NCBI GenBank assembly: GCA_021776915.1
Contig: JAIQZU010000003.1
Coordinates: 1 to 64,000, forward strand
DNA: 64,000 nucleotides
Origin: Candidatus Scalindua sp.
Lineage (GTDB): Bacteria; Planctomycetota; Brocadiia; Brocadiales; Scalinduaceae
Direction of reading: 5' to 3'
A program made the position numbers and the translations under genes. Below, piece after piece: positions 1-7,018 of the stretch. Position 1 is the first letter of the stretch, and each line of letters starts with the position of its first letter. The notes beneath the pieces are model-generated. The model was not told the origin of the DNA. It saw only the letters and a list, made by a program, of their open reading frames with translations, and did not search any database.

Positions 1-699
1 TGTATCCTTCTTTGACTCTTCCGGTTATGTCTTTTTCACCCTTCGGCTCTCCATGACATTGTAGACATTCTTGCTCTATGTAAAGGGGCAACATATAACG
101 ATAGACCTTAAATCCATCAGAATAAGTAATGACCTCTCCTAGTCCTTTGCCCTTCGGATAGCCGGGTTCTTCAAATATTGCAAAGATTTTGGACTCAAAA
201 GCGTCTGGACGATTAGCTGGATTTCTGTATTTTATACTCGTCTGCTTGAGGTAATAACCCCCCCCATCGTCTTGTTATATATGTAACTCGTCCGTCTGCC
301 TACAACAGCAGGGATAACATTTTTAAATCCCAGGCCCCTTATATTTATTACCTTCTGACTTTCATCTAATATCCTCTTCGTGGAAACAAGCAAGGAGCCA
401 AGCGCTTTTTTTACAGGATCTGTGGAAGAGACATCACTTTCAGAAACCTCTATACCTGTCGCATTCTTAAAATGCTCCCTGGCCTTGCTTATGTATACAT
501 CTCCTGTAAATCCTTTATCGCCTTTTTCAGGATCATTAAACAAATCCTGATTTTGGGCAATAATGGCTCTGCAGGAAATCAGCAACTTTGCAATCAGGTC
601 TGACTGTTTTTCTAACTTTTTTTCGTCAACAGCGAATACCCGGACGTCTGTCATCAAAACTGTAAACACTAAAAATAATCCAATAAACATTGATTTCAT
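1..699 (-). pseudogene. Tll0287-like (DUF3365) c-type heme protein, frameshifted and cut by window edge
   Basis: Exported single-heme sensor or cytochrome of the DUF3365 (Tll0287-like) family. From ATG 699 the protein begins with a signal peptide (MKSMFIGLFLVFTVLMTDV, then VFA). ATG 729 is an in-frame alternative, but only 699 has a purine-rich stretch upstream. The family block near IPAVVGRRTS is visible. At a run of eight G on the coding strand (plus 258-265) the frame breaks and stops at 232. Shifting frame there restores family sequence (YYLKQTSIKYRNPANRPDAF) and an uninterrupted reading to base 1, including the heme motif CLQCH at 53-67 and GRVKEGY at the edge. A tract of six or nine G would restore one frame. 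This is a sequencing error, a phase-variable tract or a pseudogene; sequence alone cannot decide. The family call is confident, the state of the gene is not. Confidence 0.72.
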
Positions 700-823
700 T
701 CTATTCTCTTCTTTTTCCTTCTCAGACATAACATAAAGTTAAAATTACCAGATGAAATTGATTCTTAGATAAAGTTAGGAAAATCCTTAGTAAGTTGAAG
801 TGTTTGTTGTGATAGGTACAAAT

Positions 824-876
824 AAAAAAGGCACAATTGAGAATCTCCTCCTTTAAGAGAACGTCCCAACTGCGCC
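824..876 (-). terminator. Intrinsic terminator of the candidate small RNA
   Basis: Left arm GGCGCAGTTGGGA (876-864) pairs with TCTCAATTGTGCC (842-830) over 13 positions using G-U wobbles, and six T follow directly (829-824). The loop carries a purine-rich AAAGGAGGAG that resembles a Shine-Dalgarno sequence, so the stem could hide or expose it. Confidence 0.65.
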
Positions 877-940
877 TTCGACTTACAAGCCCTGGTCTTG
901 TCCGACAAGGCTGCCTACAACTTATTTGCAGGCAAACATC
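824..940 (-). ncRNA. Candidate small structured RNA or attenuated leader of unknown class
   Basis: A compact transcription unit on the minus strand: a near-consensus promoter (947-975), a predicted start near 940, a hairpin GCCTGC/GTAGGC (933-928 with 918-913), a second hairpin CTTGT/ACAAG (909-897), and an intrinsic terminator ending in six T (829-824). Length is about 117 nt. There is no convincing reading frame inside. The next minus-strand gene, the DUF3365 heme protein, starts 95-125 nt beyond the terminator, so this could be an independent sRNA or a riboswitch-like attenuator for that gene. I do not recognise conserved features of 6S, SRP, tmRNA, c-di-GMP, SAM, TPP, cobalamin or glycine RNAs. 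Confidence 0.5.
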
Positions 941-946
941 TAAGGT

Positions 947-975
947 ATAATACTTTTAACTCAGGCAAATTTCAA
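947..975 (-). promoter_or_regulatory. Sigma70-type promoter of the candidate small RNA
   Basis: On the minus strand, -35 TTGAAA (975-970) and -10 TATTAT (952-947) are separated by exactly 17 nt. Each hexamer matches consensus at five of six positions. The predicted start is about 940. Confidence 0.6.
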
Positions 976-1185
976 GACTTAAGATTAATGAGTTAAATTA
1001 AAATATAGGCAATGTAAATACTCTAACCCAGACGAGTTGGAATTAATTTGGACAGTTATGATAATGTATGTAATATAAAATACTTATATTGTAATGTGTA
1101 CCTATATAGTATGGATAAGTCAACACGGTATGAATAAGTACATAATGAGTATAGATAGTACTGGGTATCTAGGGGGGGTATCTAG

Positions 1186-3804
1186 TTAAAGTGTTTTCAG
1201 GAAAGAGGATAGGTTGATATCTTTATTAATGATGCCTAATTTTCTTCTAATGTTGGCGCGATGCTTTTCTATAGTCAGAAGGGAAATATTTAAAAGGCCG
1301 GCTATCTCTTTGTTTGTAAGGCCATTTTTTATCATATTGCAAATCTCAAGTTCTCTGGAAGTTAATTTGGCTCTTTTTTCGGTCAGCCTTATGCCAAATG
1401 AAGACGTTAACTCTTGCACGTTTGTTCGCAGCAGTTGTATATACTTATGTGATTCCCCTTTTAACCTAAGCTTTTGTATAACAGGCAATAGCAGATTTTC
1501 TGCATTGGCTATTACATTGTCTTTTATCTGTTTCTTTTCAAGTTCAAGCTGTCCAAGAATTTCACTAAGGACTATATTCTTTTGCTCTAAAGCGTTTTTT
1601 TGCTCTTGCAATATTTCCTCCGCCTTCTTCCTCTCGGTGACGTCTCTGAAAATACCCTGAATCACCTTTTTGCCATTACACTCTATAACACTTGCACTGA
1701 TTTCCACAGGAACCTTATACCCGTCTTTACGACATACAAAGACATCTTCCGAAATCCCTTTTCCTCTTCGAGCATGGTCGCTAAAAATCTTTTTGTAAGT
1801 TTCAGCTTCATCTTGTGGATGGAGTTGTTTTTGGTGCATTCCAACGATCTTTTCAGCAGGCATATTCATCAATTCCTCAGCCCGTTTGTTTACATCAAGT
1901 ATAATTCCAGTCTCAACATCCGCTATGAATATAGCATCGTTTGCAGTTTCAATTAATTTGCGATATCTCTCTTCAGATTCACGCATTGCCTTCTCCGCCT
2001 GCCTACGTTCATTTATTTCGATTAGAAGTTCTTTGTTTGTCTTTGACAAATCGGCTGTGCGCTCTGCCACGCGTTGCTCAAGAGATTGGTTGAGTGTTTT
2101 CAACTCCTCCTCCATCTGCTTGCTTTCGGTGATGTCTGTAACTACTGAAACTGCACCAATCTGTTTTTTTTCTTTGCTAAAGAGTGGAAACGAGGAGACC
2201 CTCTGCCAACCATCCATAGTTGGTAATTGGGTTTCCACTGAAACAGATGGGCTTCCCGATAGAACGGCAGCGCACGGGGGTTGTGGATCGGGGGTTGCTG
2301 TTCCGCAGTAAATCAGACGGTAGTCGAGTCCTTTGAGATCGCCGTGAATTGGTTCGAAGCGTTCACGCATAGTCTTGTTGGATCGTATGATGGCGCCGGA
2401 CATATCCAAAATGCAGATGTGATCCTGCATGGCGTTGAAAGACCTCTCCCATTCCTCGTTGGCTATATGCAACGCTTCCTCTGAATTCCGGAGATATTCT
2501 TCAATCTGCTTACGTTCAATTTCCGAGATCGCCTTTGCGGCAAGAATATCCATAACTTCAACCACACGTACCGGGATATTTAGCTTTTTACGTGATACAG
2601 CCCAAATTATCCCAATAGTTTTGCTATTTTTATCTCTCAGGACAGTGCCAACATATCCTTCTGCTCCAATTTCTGAAAGGACCTTGTTTTTTGGGAACAA
2701 TTCACATATTTTCTCTTTGTAAACCTGGTAACCATCTTTAACCACAACTTCACATGATCCATCACCTATGGTGTAACCATAATCGTGAATAATCTTCCCA
2801 TCCATTTGCATTGATAATGCTTTTACATTATTCTCATTCGTTATTTGCCCTATGAAAGCACAATCAGCGCCTAGCCATTCATTTATGCTAACAACAATCT
2901 TGTCAAAGAATTCCTGCCCTGTTTTTCCCACTATGCTTTTTACAAGCGTCTGAATCGCTTTATCCACTTGTTTGCTTTCGGTGATGTCCAGTGAAGTTCC
3001 GATCATTTTTTGCGGCTTGCCATTAGTATCAAACACAACTTCGGCATCACTATGTAAGATACGTTCTGTGCCATCTTTCAAAACAATGCGAAAATCAACG
3101 CTGTATGGTCTTCTTTTGTATAAGGCTTCTTTAATGGCTTTTCTTACCAATTTTTTGTCGTCAGGATGAACGAAATCCAAAAAGAACTCATTCGTTCCAC
3201 CAAATTCCTGTGAAATTAAACCAAATTGGCGATACACCTCATCAGACCAAATTGTCTTGTTTTTTACAATGTCCGATTCCCAACTACCAATGTGGGTAAT
3301 TTTCTGAGCATAATCAAGAGTTTCTTTGCTTTTTAGCAGATCTTCCTCAGCATGCCTACGTTCGGTGATGTCTTCCACAACCGCTATATGATAATCAGGT
3401 TGTTCACCTACATTCCACATGGGGGATACTGTAAGATTTACCCAGACAATTGAACCATCCTTATGGTAGTAACGTTTTTCCATCGAAAACTCGCGTATTT
3501 TACCCTCTTTCAGTTTTTGCATATTATTCAGATCGGCTTGAAGGTCATCTGTGTGGGTAATTTTCATAAATGTAGATGAGATCATTTCCTCTTGTGTGTA
3601 ACCAATAATGTCACAATATCTTTTATTGATCCTGACAAATTCCCCTGTCTTCGTTTCAATCTGAGCTATGCCAACAGATGCCTGATCGAATATAGCAAGA
3701 AATCTTTTTTCGCTCTCCGTGAGTGCCTCATCTGAACGTAAGAGATTATAGCTTTCTTTAATATCTTCCTCTGCTTTCCTGGTGGGTTCAGATACATTTT
3801 TCAT
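1186..3804 (-). CDS. PAS(x4)-GAF sensor with C-terminal LuxR-type DNA-binding domain
   Basis: An 872-residue cytoplasmic one-component sensor-regulator. Domains in order: PAS about 30-150, PAS 165-278, GAF 285-432, PAS 455-562, a coiled coil of the LNQSLEQRVAERTADLSKTN type near 570-600, PAS 605-727, a helical linker, and a LuxR/GerE helix-turn-helix at 810-870 (LTSRELEI, then GLTNKEIAGLLNISLLTIEK). There is no histidine kinase dimerisation or ATPase domain and no transmembrane segment, so signal sensing is probably coupled directly to DNA binding. Each PAS ends in the usual DITE or DVTE junction. The gene stands alone: the next minus-strand gene is more than 450 bp downstream and the region upstream (3805-4167) has no gene. 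The ligand and targets cannot be read from sequence. The C-terminal HTH makes transcription control the safest role. Confidence 0.85.
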   Translation of the reverse strand: MKNVSEPTRKAEEDIKESYNLLRSDEALTESEKRFLAIFDQASVGIAQIETKTGEFVRINKRYCDIIGYTQEEMISSTFMKITHTDDLQADLNNMQKLKEGKIREFSMEKRYYHKDGSIVWVNLTVSPMWNVGEQPDYHIAVVEDITERRHAEEDLLKSKETLDYAQKITHIGSWESDIVKNKTIWSDEVYRQFGLISQEFGGTNEFFLDFVHPDDKKLVRKAIKEALYKRRPYSVDFRIVLKDGTERILHSDAEVVFDTNGKPQKMIGTSLDITESKQVDKAIQTLVKSIVGKTGQEFFDKIVVSINEWLGADCAFIGQITNENNVKALSMQMDGKIIHDYGYTIGDGSCEVVVKDGYQVYKEKICELFPKNKVLSEIGAEGYVGTVLRDKNSKTIGIIWAVSRKKLNIPVRVVEVMDILAAKAISEIERKQIEEYLRNSEEALHIANEEWERSFNAMQDHICILDMSGAIIRSNKTMRERFEPIHGDLKGLDYRLIYCGTATPDPQPPCAAVLSGSPSVSVETQLPTMDGWQRVSSFPLFSKEKKQIGAVSVVTDITESKQMEEELKTLNQSLEQRVAERTADLSKTNKELLIEINERRQAEKAMRESEERYRKLIETANDAIFIADVETGIILDVNKRAEELMNMPAEKIVGMHQKQLHPQDEAETYKKIFSDHARRGKGISEDVFVCRKDGYKVPVEISASVIECNGKKVIQGIFRDVTERKKAEEILQEQKNALEQKNIVLSEILGQLELEKKQIKDNVIANAENLLLPVIQKLRLKGESHKYIQLLRTNVQELTSSFGIRLTEKRAKLTSRELEICNMIKNGLTNKEIAGLLNISLLTIEKHRANIRRKLGIINKDINLSSFLKTL

Positions 3805-4167
3805 TTTCCTGTTACCTCTTAAAAAATAGATGAAAAAACAACTTCAGTATGAAATGTAGAAATACAATAATTTGTTGAATTTCTGAGGATTATATATAAT
3901 AGAAGTGCTAAATAATAAAATCAAGTGGAAAAAAGAGAGGTTATGACATTGCAAATTTCCAACTAATTATGCTTGATATGTGAAAGCTCTACATCAGGAT
4001 ACACAGGGATATAACAGGCCCGCCAAAAGACGCGTCGGGTAAACCTGCCCGACTTCCAGCCGCTAATGCTTGATCAGATAAGTCATTCAGGCGGGTAAGC
4101 ATTCCATTTCAGCTAAACAGGATTCGGAATGACAGTTTAGTATTATCCTATATTGTGATATTTTTTA
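3805..4167. other. Gene-free region with a decayed GC-rich repeat
   Basis: No coding frame seen. Bases 4016-4110 hold fragments of the CGGGTAAAC/CCTGCCCGAC repeat type seen more completely at 15822-15962. The left part is AT-rich and should contain the promoter of the PAS-GAF-LuxR gene. Confidence 0.5.
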
Positions 4168-4206
4168 TTGACACCATAAATATCTAAAGTTACACTATTA
4201 TGTAAC
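4168..4206 (+). promoter_or_regulatory. Promoter with overlapping operator of the Phd/RelE-type locus
   Basis: TTGACA (4168-4173), a 17-nt spacer, then TACACT (4191-4196). A perfect inverted repeat GTTACA-CTATTA-TGTAAC (4189-4206) covers the -10 box. This is the arrangement expected for autorepression by an antitoxin or toxin-antitoxin complex. A strong ribosome site GAAAGGAGGG follows, six bases before the ATG at 4226. Confidence 0.65.
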
Positions 4207-4225
4207 ATTAGAAAGGAGGGATAAA

Positions 4226-4501
4226 ATGCGTTTTGCAGGTGTAAAGGAACTTAAACATAAAACAATGGATATTCTAAAAGATTCTGAAAAAGAGGATATA
4301 ATTATCACCGCTTATGGTAAACCTAAGGCCATACTCCACCATATAACAGAGGATGATCTGGCTGACTACCTTATTGAAAACGATCCTGCCTTTAAAACAA
4401 GGATAGAAGAGGCATATACCGACTATTCCGTCCATGGCGGCATTGAAGCTGATGCACTGATAAATAAATTAGAAAAACGCAGTGGAACAAAAAAGATTTA
4501 A
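4226..4501 (+). CDS. Antitoxin, Phd/YefM family
   Basis: A 91-residue protein of the Phd/YefM antitoxin family. The N-terminal half (FAGVKELKHKTMDILK, then DIIITAYGKPKAILHHI) is the DNA-binding and dimerisation fold of the family; the acidic C-terminal half would wrap the toxin. The start is fixed by GAAAGGAGGG six bases upstream. A palindrome over the promoter (4189-4206) predicts autorepression. The toxin frame overlaps its 3-prime end, opening with GTG at 4482. The antitoxin is intact although its toxin partner is frameshifted. Confidence 0.82.
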   Translation: MRFAGVKELKHKTMDILKDSEKEDIIITAYGKPKAILHHITEDDLADYLIENDPAFKTRIEEAYTDYSVHGGIEADALINKLEKRSGTKKI

Positions 4502-4774
4502 GGTCATATTCAGCAACCAGGCTAAATGTGATATTGAAAAACTAGAGGTTGATTGTTCAATTCAGATTATAAAGGATACAAAGACTTATTTACAACATCC
4601 CCTTTTCCTTTCGGCAAAACTCGTATAAAAAAATTAACCGGTTTTGCACCTCCTCTCTATAGACTCCGAAGCGGAAATTTCAGAGCTTATTATCGAATCG
4701 ACTCAAAAGACATCGTCATTCTCGCCATCACTCACAAAAAGGATAGTGAAAAGATTTTAAAGAAGTTAAAATAA
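4482..4774 (+). pseudogene. RelE/ParE-family toxin, frameshifted
   Basis: mRNA-interferase-type toxin partner of the preceding antitoxin. Reading from GTG 4482, inside the antitoxin 3-prime end, gives VEQKRFKVIFSNQAKCDIEK and onward, a typical RelE N-terminus, up to QHP. At the pyrimidine tract near 4599-4612 the frame must slip by one base to continue as PFPFGKTRIKKLTGF, then PPLYRLRSGNFRAYYRID, and the usual tail ending at 4774. The two halves join into one normal-length toxin of about 97 residues if a single C or T is added to the tract. The second half alone is open only from a TTG at 4553 and would lack the first strand and helices. It is a disabled toxin or an assembly error; the site does not match a canonical -1 slippery heptamer. 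Confidence 0.72.
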
Positions 4775-4791
4775 AACATTTGACTGGCTTC

Positions 4792-4830
4792 CCCGCCCGT
4801 ACCGAATGGTACGTTCGGGCGGGTTGTTTC
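4792..4830 (+). terminator. Probable terminator after the toxin-antitoxin locus
   Basis: Stem CCCGCCCG (4792-4799) with CGGGCGGG (4816-4823), an inner TACC/GGTA stem and a following TTGTTTCTT stretch, 18 bp after the toxin stop. Confidence 0.55.
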
Positions 4831-4913
4831 TTGCCTGCCCCGTTAGAGGCTTGCAATCTAATGGGGTTTCTTCTTTTTACTTTTTACTTCCACCTGTCTC
4901 TCTGTACATCTGC

Positions 4914-5252
4914 CTAAATCTGCGTCCAATGACTTTTCTTTCTTGCGTCTTGTTTCCTGTTTCTTCCTCCTGTCCTTCCTGATCGCCTTGTTTCATGGTC
5001 TCTTTCAGCGGGGAAATAATTTATGATGCACTCCAGAGACTGGTTAGCATTATTAGCATGAAGGGTAGCAAGACAGAGATGGCCGGTCTCTGCAAAGGTT
5101 ATGGCTGCCTCCATAGTCAATGCCTCTCCAGGCATAGGTGTCGTTTTACCTTCCACACGATAAGCAGGTGTAGAGTCAACTGTTATATAAATATCTGAGG
5201 CGGCTTTCTCAACCATTAATTCTAATAATTCTTCTATATTCATTATTTTCAC
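4914..5252 (-). pseudogene. pilT: pilT remnant: type IV pilus retraction ATPase with its core deleted
   Basis: An open frame of 112 codons, but clearly a wreck of a PilT-type twitching ATPase (normally about 350-370 residues). Residues 3-46 match the PilT N-terminal domain (MNIEELLELMVEKAASDIYI, then TPAYRVEGKTTPM). The next residues are from far downstream in the family (MEAAITFAETGHLCLATLHA, then NNANQSLECIINYFPAERD), the region after Walker B. The Walker A loop and about 150-200 residues between are missing, with the frame kept across the junction near codon 46. The last about 28 residues are not PilT-like, so the C-terminal part is also lost. It cannot bind ATP. No other pilus gene is visible nearby. 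Confidence 0.75.
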
Positions 5253-5465
5253 TAAGAATTATGCTTATGCACCATAGGAAGACAGGACTGATGGATTGGT
5301 CAGGTAGGGTGTTACAAATAATAAGGGGTCAGGTCTTTCATTATTACTTTTCATCATTTTTCTCAACCCGCAAACTGGATGATGAAATATTGCTTACAAT
5401 CTTATGCCTAAGAAATCTTATTTATATTTTCTGGTTACCAATTTTTGAAGGGGATATCTTGTTAG

Positions 5466-5636
5466 AAATGCTACTCACATCTTGCTACATCATGCAGGAG
5501 ATATGGAAGGTTCAAATTCAAAATCGATCCATCAGAAGACGTCAGAAAATACACATTCCTCACCGTTCCTTTAGTGAAATATCTGAATGAAAGCCAGAAT
5601 TCAGAAATTTCGAACGGACTTCTCCTGCATGTTTAA
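5466..5636 (+). pseudogene. Orphan C-terminal end of an unidentified gene
   Basis: A 56-codon open stretch with no start codon or ribosome site. Its last 38 codons read like real protein (FKIDPSEDVRKYTFLTVPLV, then KYLNESQNSEISNGLLLHV). A hairpin that could be its terminator follows 11 bp after the stop. I do not recognise the family. It may be the 3-prime end of a gene whose 5-prime part was deleted. Confidence 0.25.
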
Positions 5637-5646
5637 ATAACTGAAA

Positions 5647-5676
5647 ATTTCCCAAATACTTAAGTTTTTGGGAAAT
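5647..5676 (+). terminator. Hairpin following the orphan gene end
   Basis: Perfect 10-bp stem ATTTCCCAAA/TTTGGGAAAT (5647-5656, 5667-5676) with a 10-nt loop; only a weak A/T tail follows. Confidence 0.4.
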
Positions 5677-6009
5677 AAATAGAAAAAGTGTTTAAGCACG
5701 TTAGACGTGTTTGAATTCTGAGGTAATTATGAAGAGTGTAGAAGTGAAGTTTTTTTCCTTTAAACATGTCGTCCCCTCCAGAAGACATACTGATTTTGTG
5801 ACTTTAATGCTTTAAAAAGTATACTCCTAATTCATGAGAAGGAAAATTATCCAAAGTATAATTCACTATTTGTATAAATGCAATAAGGAAATCACCTTAT
5901 ATAAGAAAAATGGTTTATGGCATAAAGGGTAAATATTAAAGATGTTAGTGTGGTTGAAGATTGAAAGTGGAGATATAAAGAAGAAATAGCTAAGTATTAA
6001 AGAGTTTTT

Positions 6010-6096
6010 CTATGCTGAGAAATCAAGTGTTTTTTTGGCAAGTTCCTTTTCAAGCGCAACCAGGTCACCATTCAGGTCTTTGATACCCTTTTGTTT
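6010..6096 (-). pseudogene. Orphan C-terminal tail of a YbdK/GCS2 ligase, copy 1
   Basis: The minus strand reads KGIKDLNGDLVALEKELAKK, then TLDFSA and stop (6012-6010). This matches the end of the intact ligase at 8217-9338 (YKDLSGDLVALEKELATR, then TLDFSV). Nothing upstream on that strand continues the family. The nucleotide match also extends past the stop to 6004 and is shared with copy 2 at 6792-6886. Confidence 0.6.
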
Positions 6097-6153
6097 TTCT
6101 ATAAGAACAACTATGGTGTATTATCTTTACCATTAAAGAAACAAGAATTCCTT

Positions 6154-6182
6154 TTGATACATTACACAAGATGTGCTATAAA
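6154..6182 (+). promoter_or_regulatory. Promoter of the hicBA pair
   Basis: TTGATA (6154-6159), 17-nt spacer, TATAAA (6177-6182): five of six matches in each box. The predicted leader before hicB is about 78 nt. Confidence 0.5.
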
Positions 6183-6266
6183 CACTAAATACTTAATAAA
6201 CCTATATCTATGATAAAGAGTTAGGAATTTTTTTTAATAAGACTTAACACTATATGAGGAAATCTT

Positions 6267-6467
6267 ATGAAATTACATGTGGTAGTTGAACAAGATGAAT
6301 CCGGTTATTATGTAGCCGAGGTTCCTGCACTTCCTGGTTGCCTTTCTCAGGGAAAAACACATGATGAAGCGATTGCCAACATTAAGGAGGCCATTGAAGG
6401 GTGGCTCGAGGTAATGGAATCCAAACAGTCGTTTGATCGTACCAACATTATTGAAGTTGCAGTCTAA
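6267..6467 (+). CDS. hicB: HicB family antitoxin
   Basis: A 66-residue HicB-type antitoxin with the partial RNase H-like fold of the family: MKLHVVVEQDESGYYVAEVP, then ALPGCLSQGKTHDEAIANIK and EAIEGWLEVM. It would bind and neutralise the HicA toxin encoded next, and HicB proteins often repress their own promoter. This short form has no visible C-terminal ribbon-helix-helix or HTH domain. GAGGAAATCTT precedes the start. Its stop shares one base with the toxin start (TAATG at 6465-6469), so the two are translationally coupled. The pair lies between two orphan copies of the YbdK tail. Confidence 0.88.
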   Translation: MKLHVVVEQDESGYYVAEVPALPGCLSQGKTHDEAIANIKEAIEGWLEVMESKQSFDRTNIIEVAV

Positions 6468-6688
6468 TGTCCAAGAAACTAAGGCTTTGTTCTGGTAAAA
6501 AAGTTGTCCAGAAATTTCAAAGAGCAGGATGGTCTGTCGTTCGCCAAAAAGGCTCTCATGTAATGATGACAAAGCCGAAATATCAGTGGACTTTATCTAT
6601 TCCCCAGCACAATGAAATTGGACCTGGTCTTCTTCGAAAATTGATCCGCCAGACAGATCTTACAATAGAAGAATTTAATAATCTGTAG
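6467..6688 (+). CDS. hicA: HicA family mRNA interferase toxin
   Basis: A 73-residue HicA toxin with the double-stranded RNA-binding-like fold. Seen: GKKVVQKFQRAGWSVVRQKG, then SHVMMTKP with the catalytic histidine in GSH, and the ending LLRKLIRQTDLTIEEFNNL. It cleaves mRNA in a ribosome-independent way in characterised family members. The order antitoxin-toxin, with a one-base overlap, is one of the two common hic arrangements. No frameshift or truncation is visible, so this module looks functional, in contrast to the RelE-type locus at 4.2-4.8 kb. Confidence 0.88.
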   Translation: MSKKLRLCSGKKVVQKFQRAGWSVVRQKGSHVMMTKPKYQWTLSIPQHNEIGPGLLRKLIRQTDLTIEEFNNL

Positions 6689-7018
6689 ATTTTTTAATAT
6701 GTGTAGTTCTATTTCATACGGCTTTACATACACCTAATTTCATTCATCTTATATAAGGTAATTGGCATAAAGTCACTGTAGTTGTACCGGTGTTTTTCTA
6801 TGCTGAGAAATCAAGCGTCCTTTTGGCAAGTTCCTTTTCAAGTGCGCGTAAATCACCATTCAGGTTTTTACAAAGAACCCTTTTGTTACAAATATATAAA
6901 TACCTTCAGATAGCAAACACACCGCTAATTATCCAACTAGTGCTCACAAGATATACATTTTATAACCAACCATTGACACATTTACTGATGATGGTGTCGA
7001 TATCACACCAGTCTTACG
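6689..7018. other. Gene-free gap holding the second YbdK tail copy
   Basis: No gene. Bases 6748-6886 repeat elements of 5893-6096 (TCTTATATAAGG, GGCATAAAG, then the ligase tail). The remainder to 7018 is AT-rich without a recognised feature. Confidence 0.45.
6798..6886 (-). pseudogene. Orphan C-terminal tail of a YbdK/GCS2 ligase, copy 2
   Basis: The minus strand reads NKRVLCKNLNGDLRALEKEL, then AKRTLDFSA and stop (6800-6798), aligned with LQRVLYKDLSGDLVALEKEL of the intact ligase. It differs from copy 1 at several codons, mostly conservatively, so the copies appear to be relics of separate paralogous genes or old duplications rather than recent duplicates. Confidence 0.6.

Larger units (their letters stand above)
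5253..6003. other. Gene-poor region with decayed sequence
   Basis: No intact gene. It holds the phrase GGGGTCAGGTCTTTCATTAT near 5327, of a kind often left beside REP-associated transposases. It also holds an orphan reading-frame end with a hairpin (5466-5676) and a 28-codon frame at 5728-5814 preceded by a GAGG site that I cannot identify. Bases from about 5893 (CACCTTATATAAG, then GGCATAAAG) recur near 6748 as part of a duplicated block. Confidence 0.4.

Noticed and set aside
824-940. 6S RNA identity for the candidate small RNA
   Set aside because: The 5-prime and 3-prime ends do not pair with each other, and no large central bubble is apparent; the structure is a series of local hairpins.
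4599-4615. Programmed -1 frameshifting in the toxin
   Set aside because: The CCCCTTTTCC tract is not an X XXY YYZ heptamer in the required frame, and no downstream stimulatory structure is evident.
4553-4774. Toxin as an independent 73-codon gene starting at TTG
   Set aside because: The upstream frame supplies the missing N-terminal RelE strands, so a frameshift in one gene explains it better.
5261-5590. A 109-codon plus-strand frame beside the pilT remnant
   Set aside because: Low-complexity, no motif; the protein-like tail in this area is in another frame (5466-5636).
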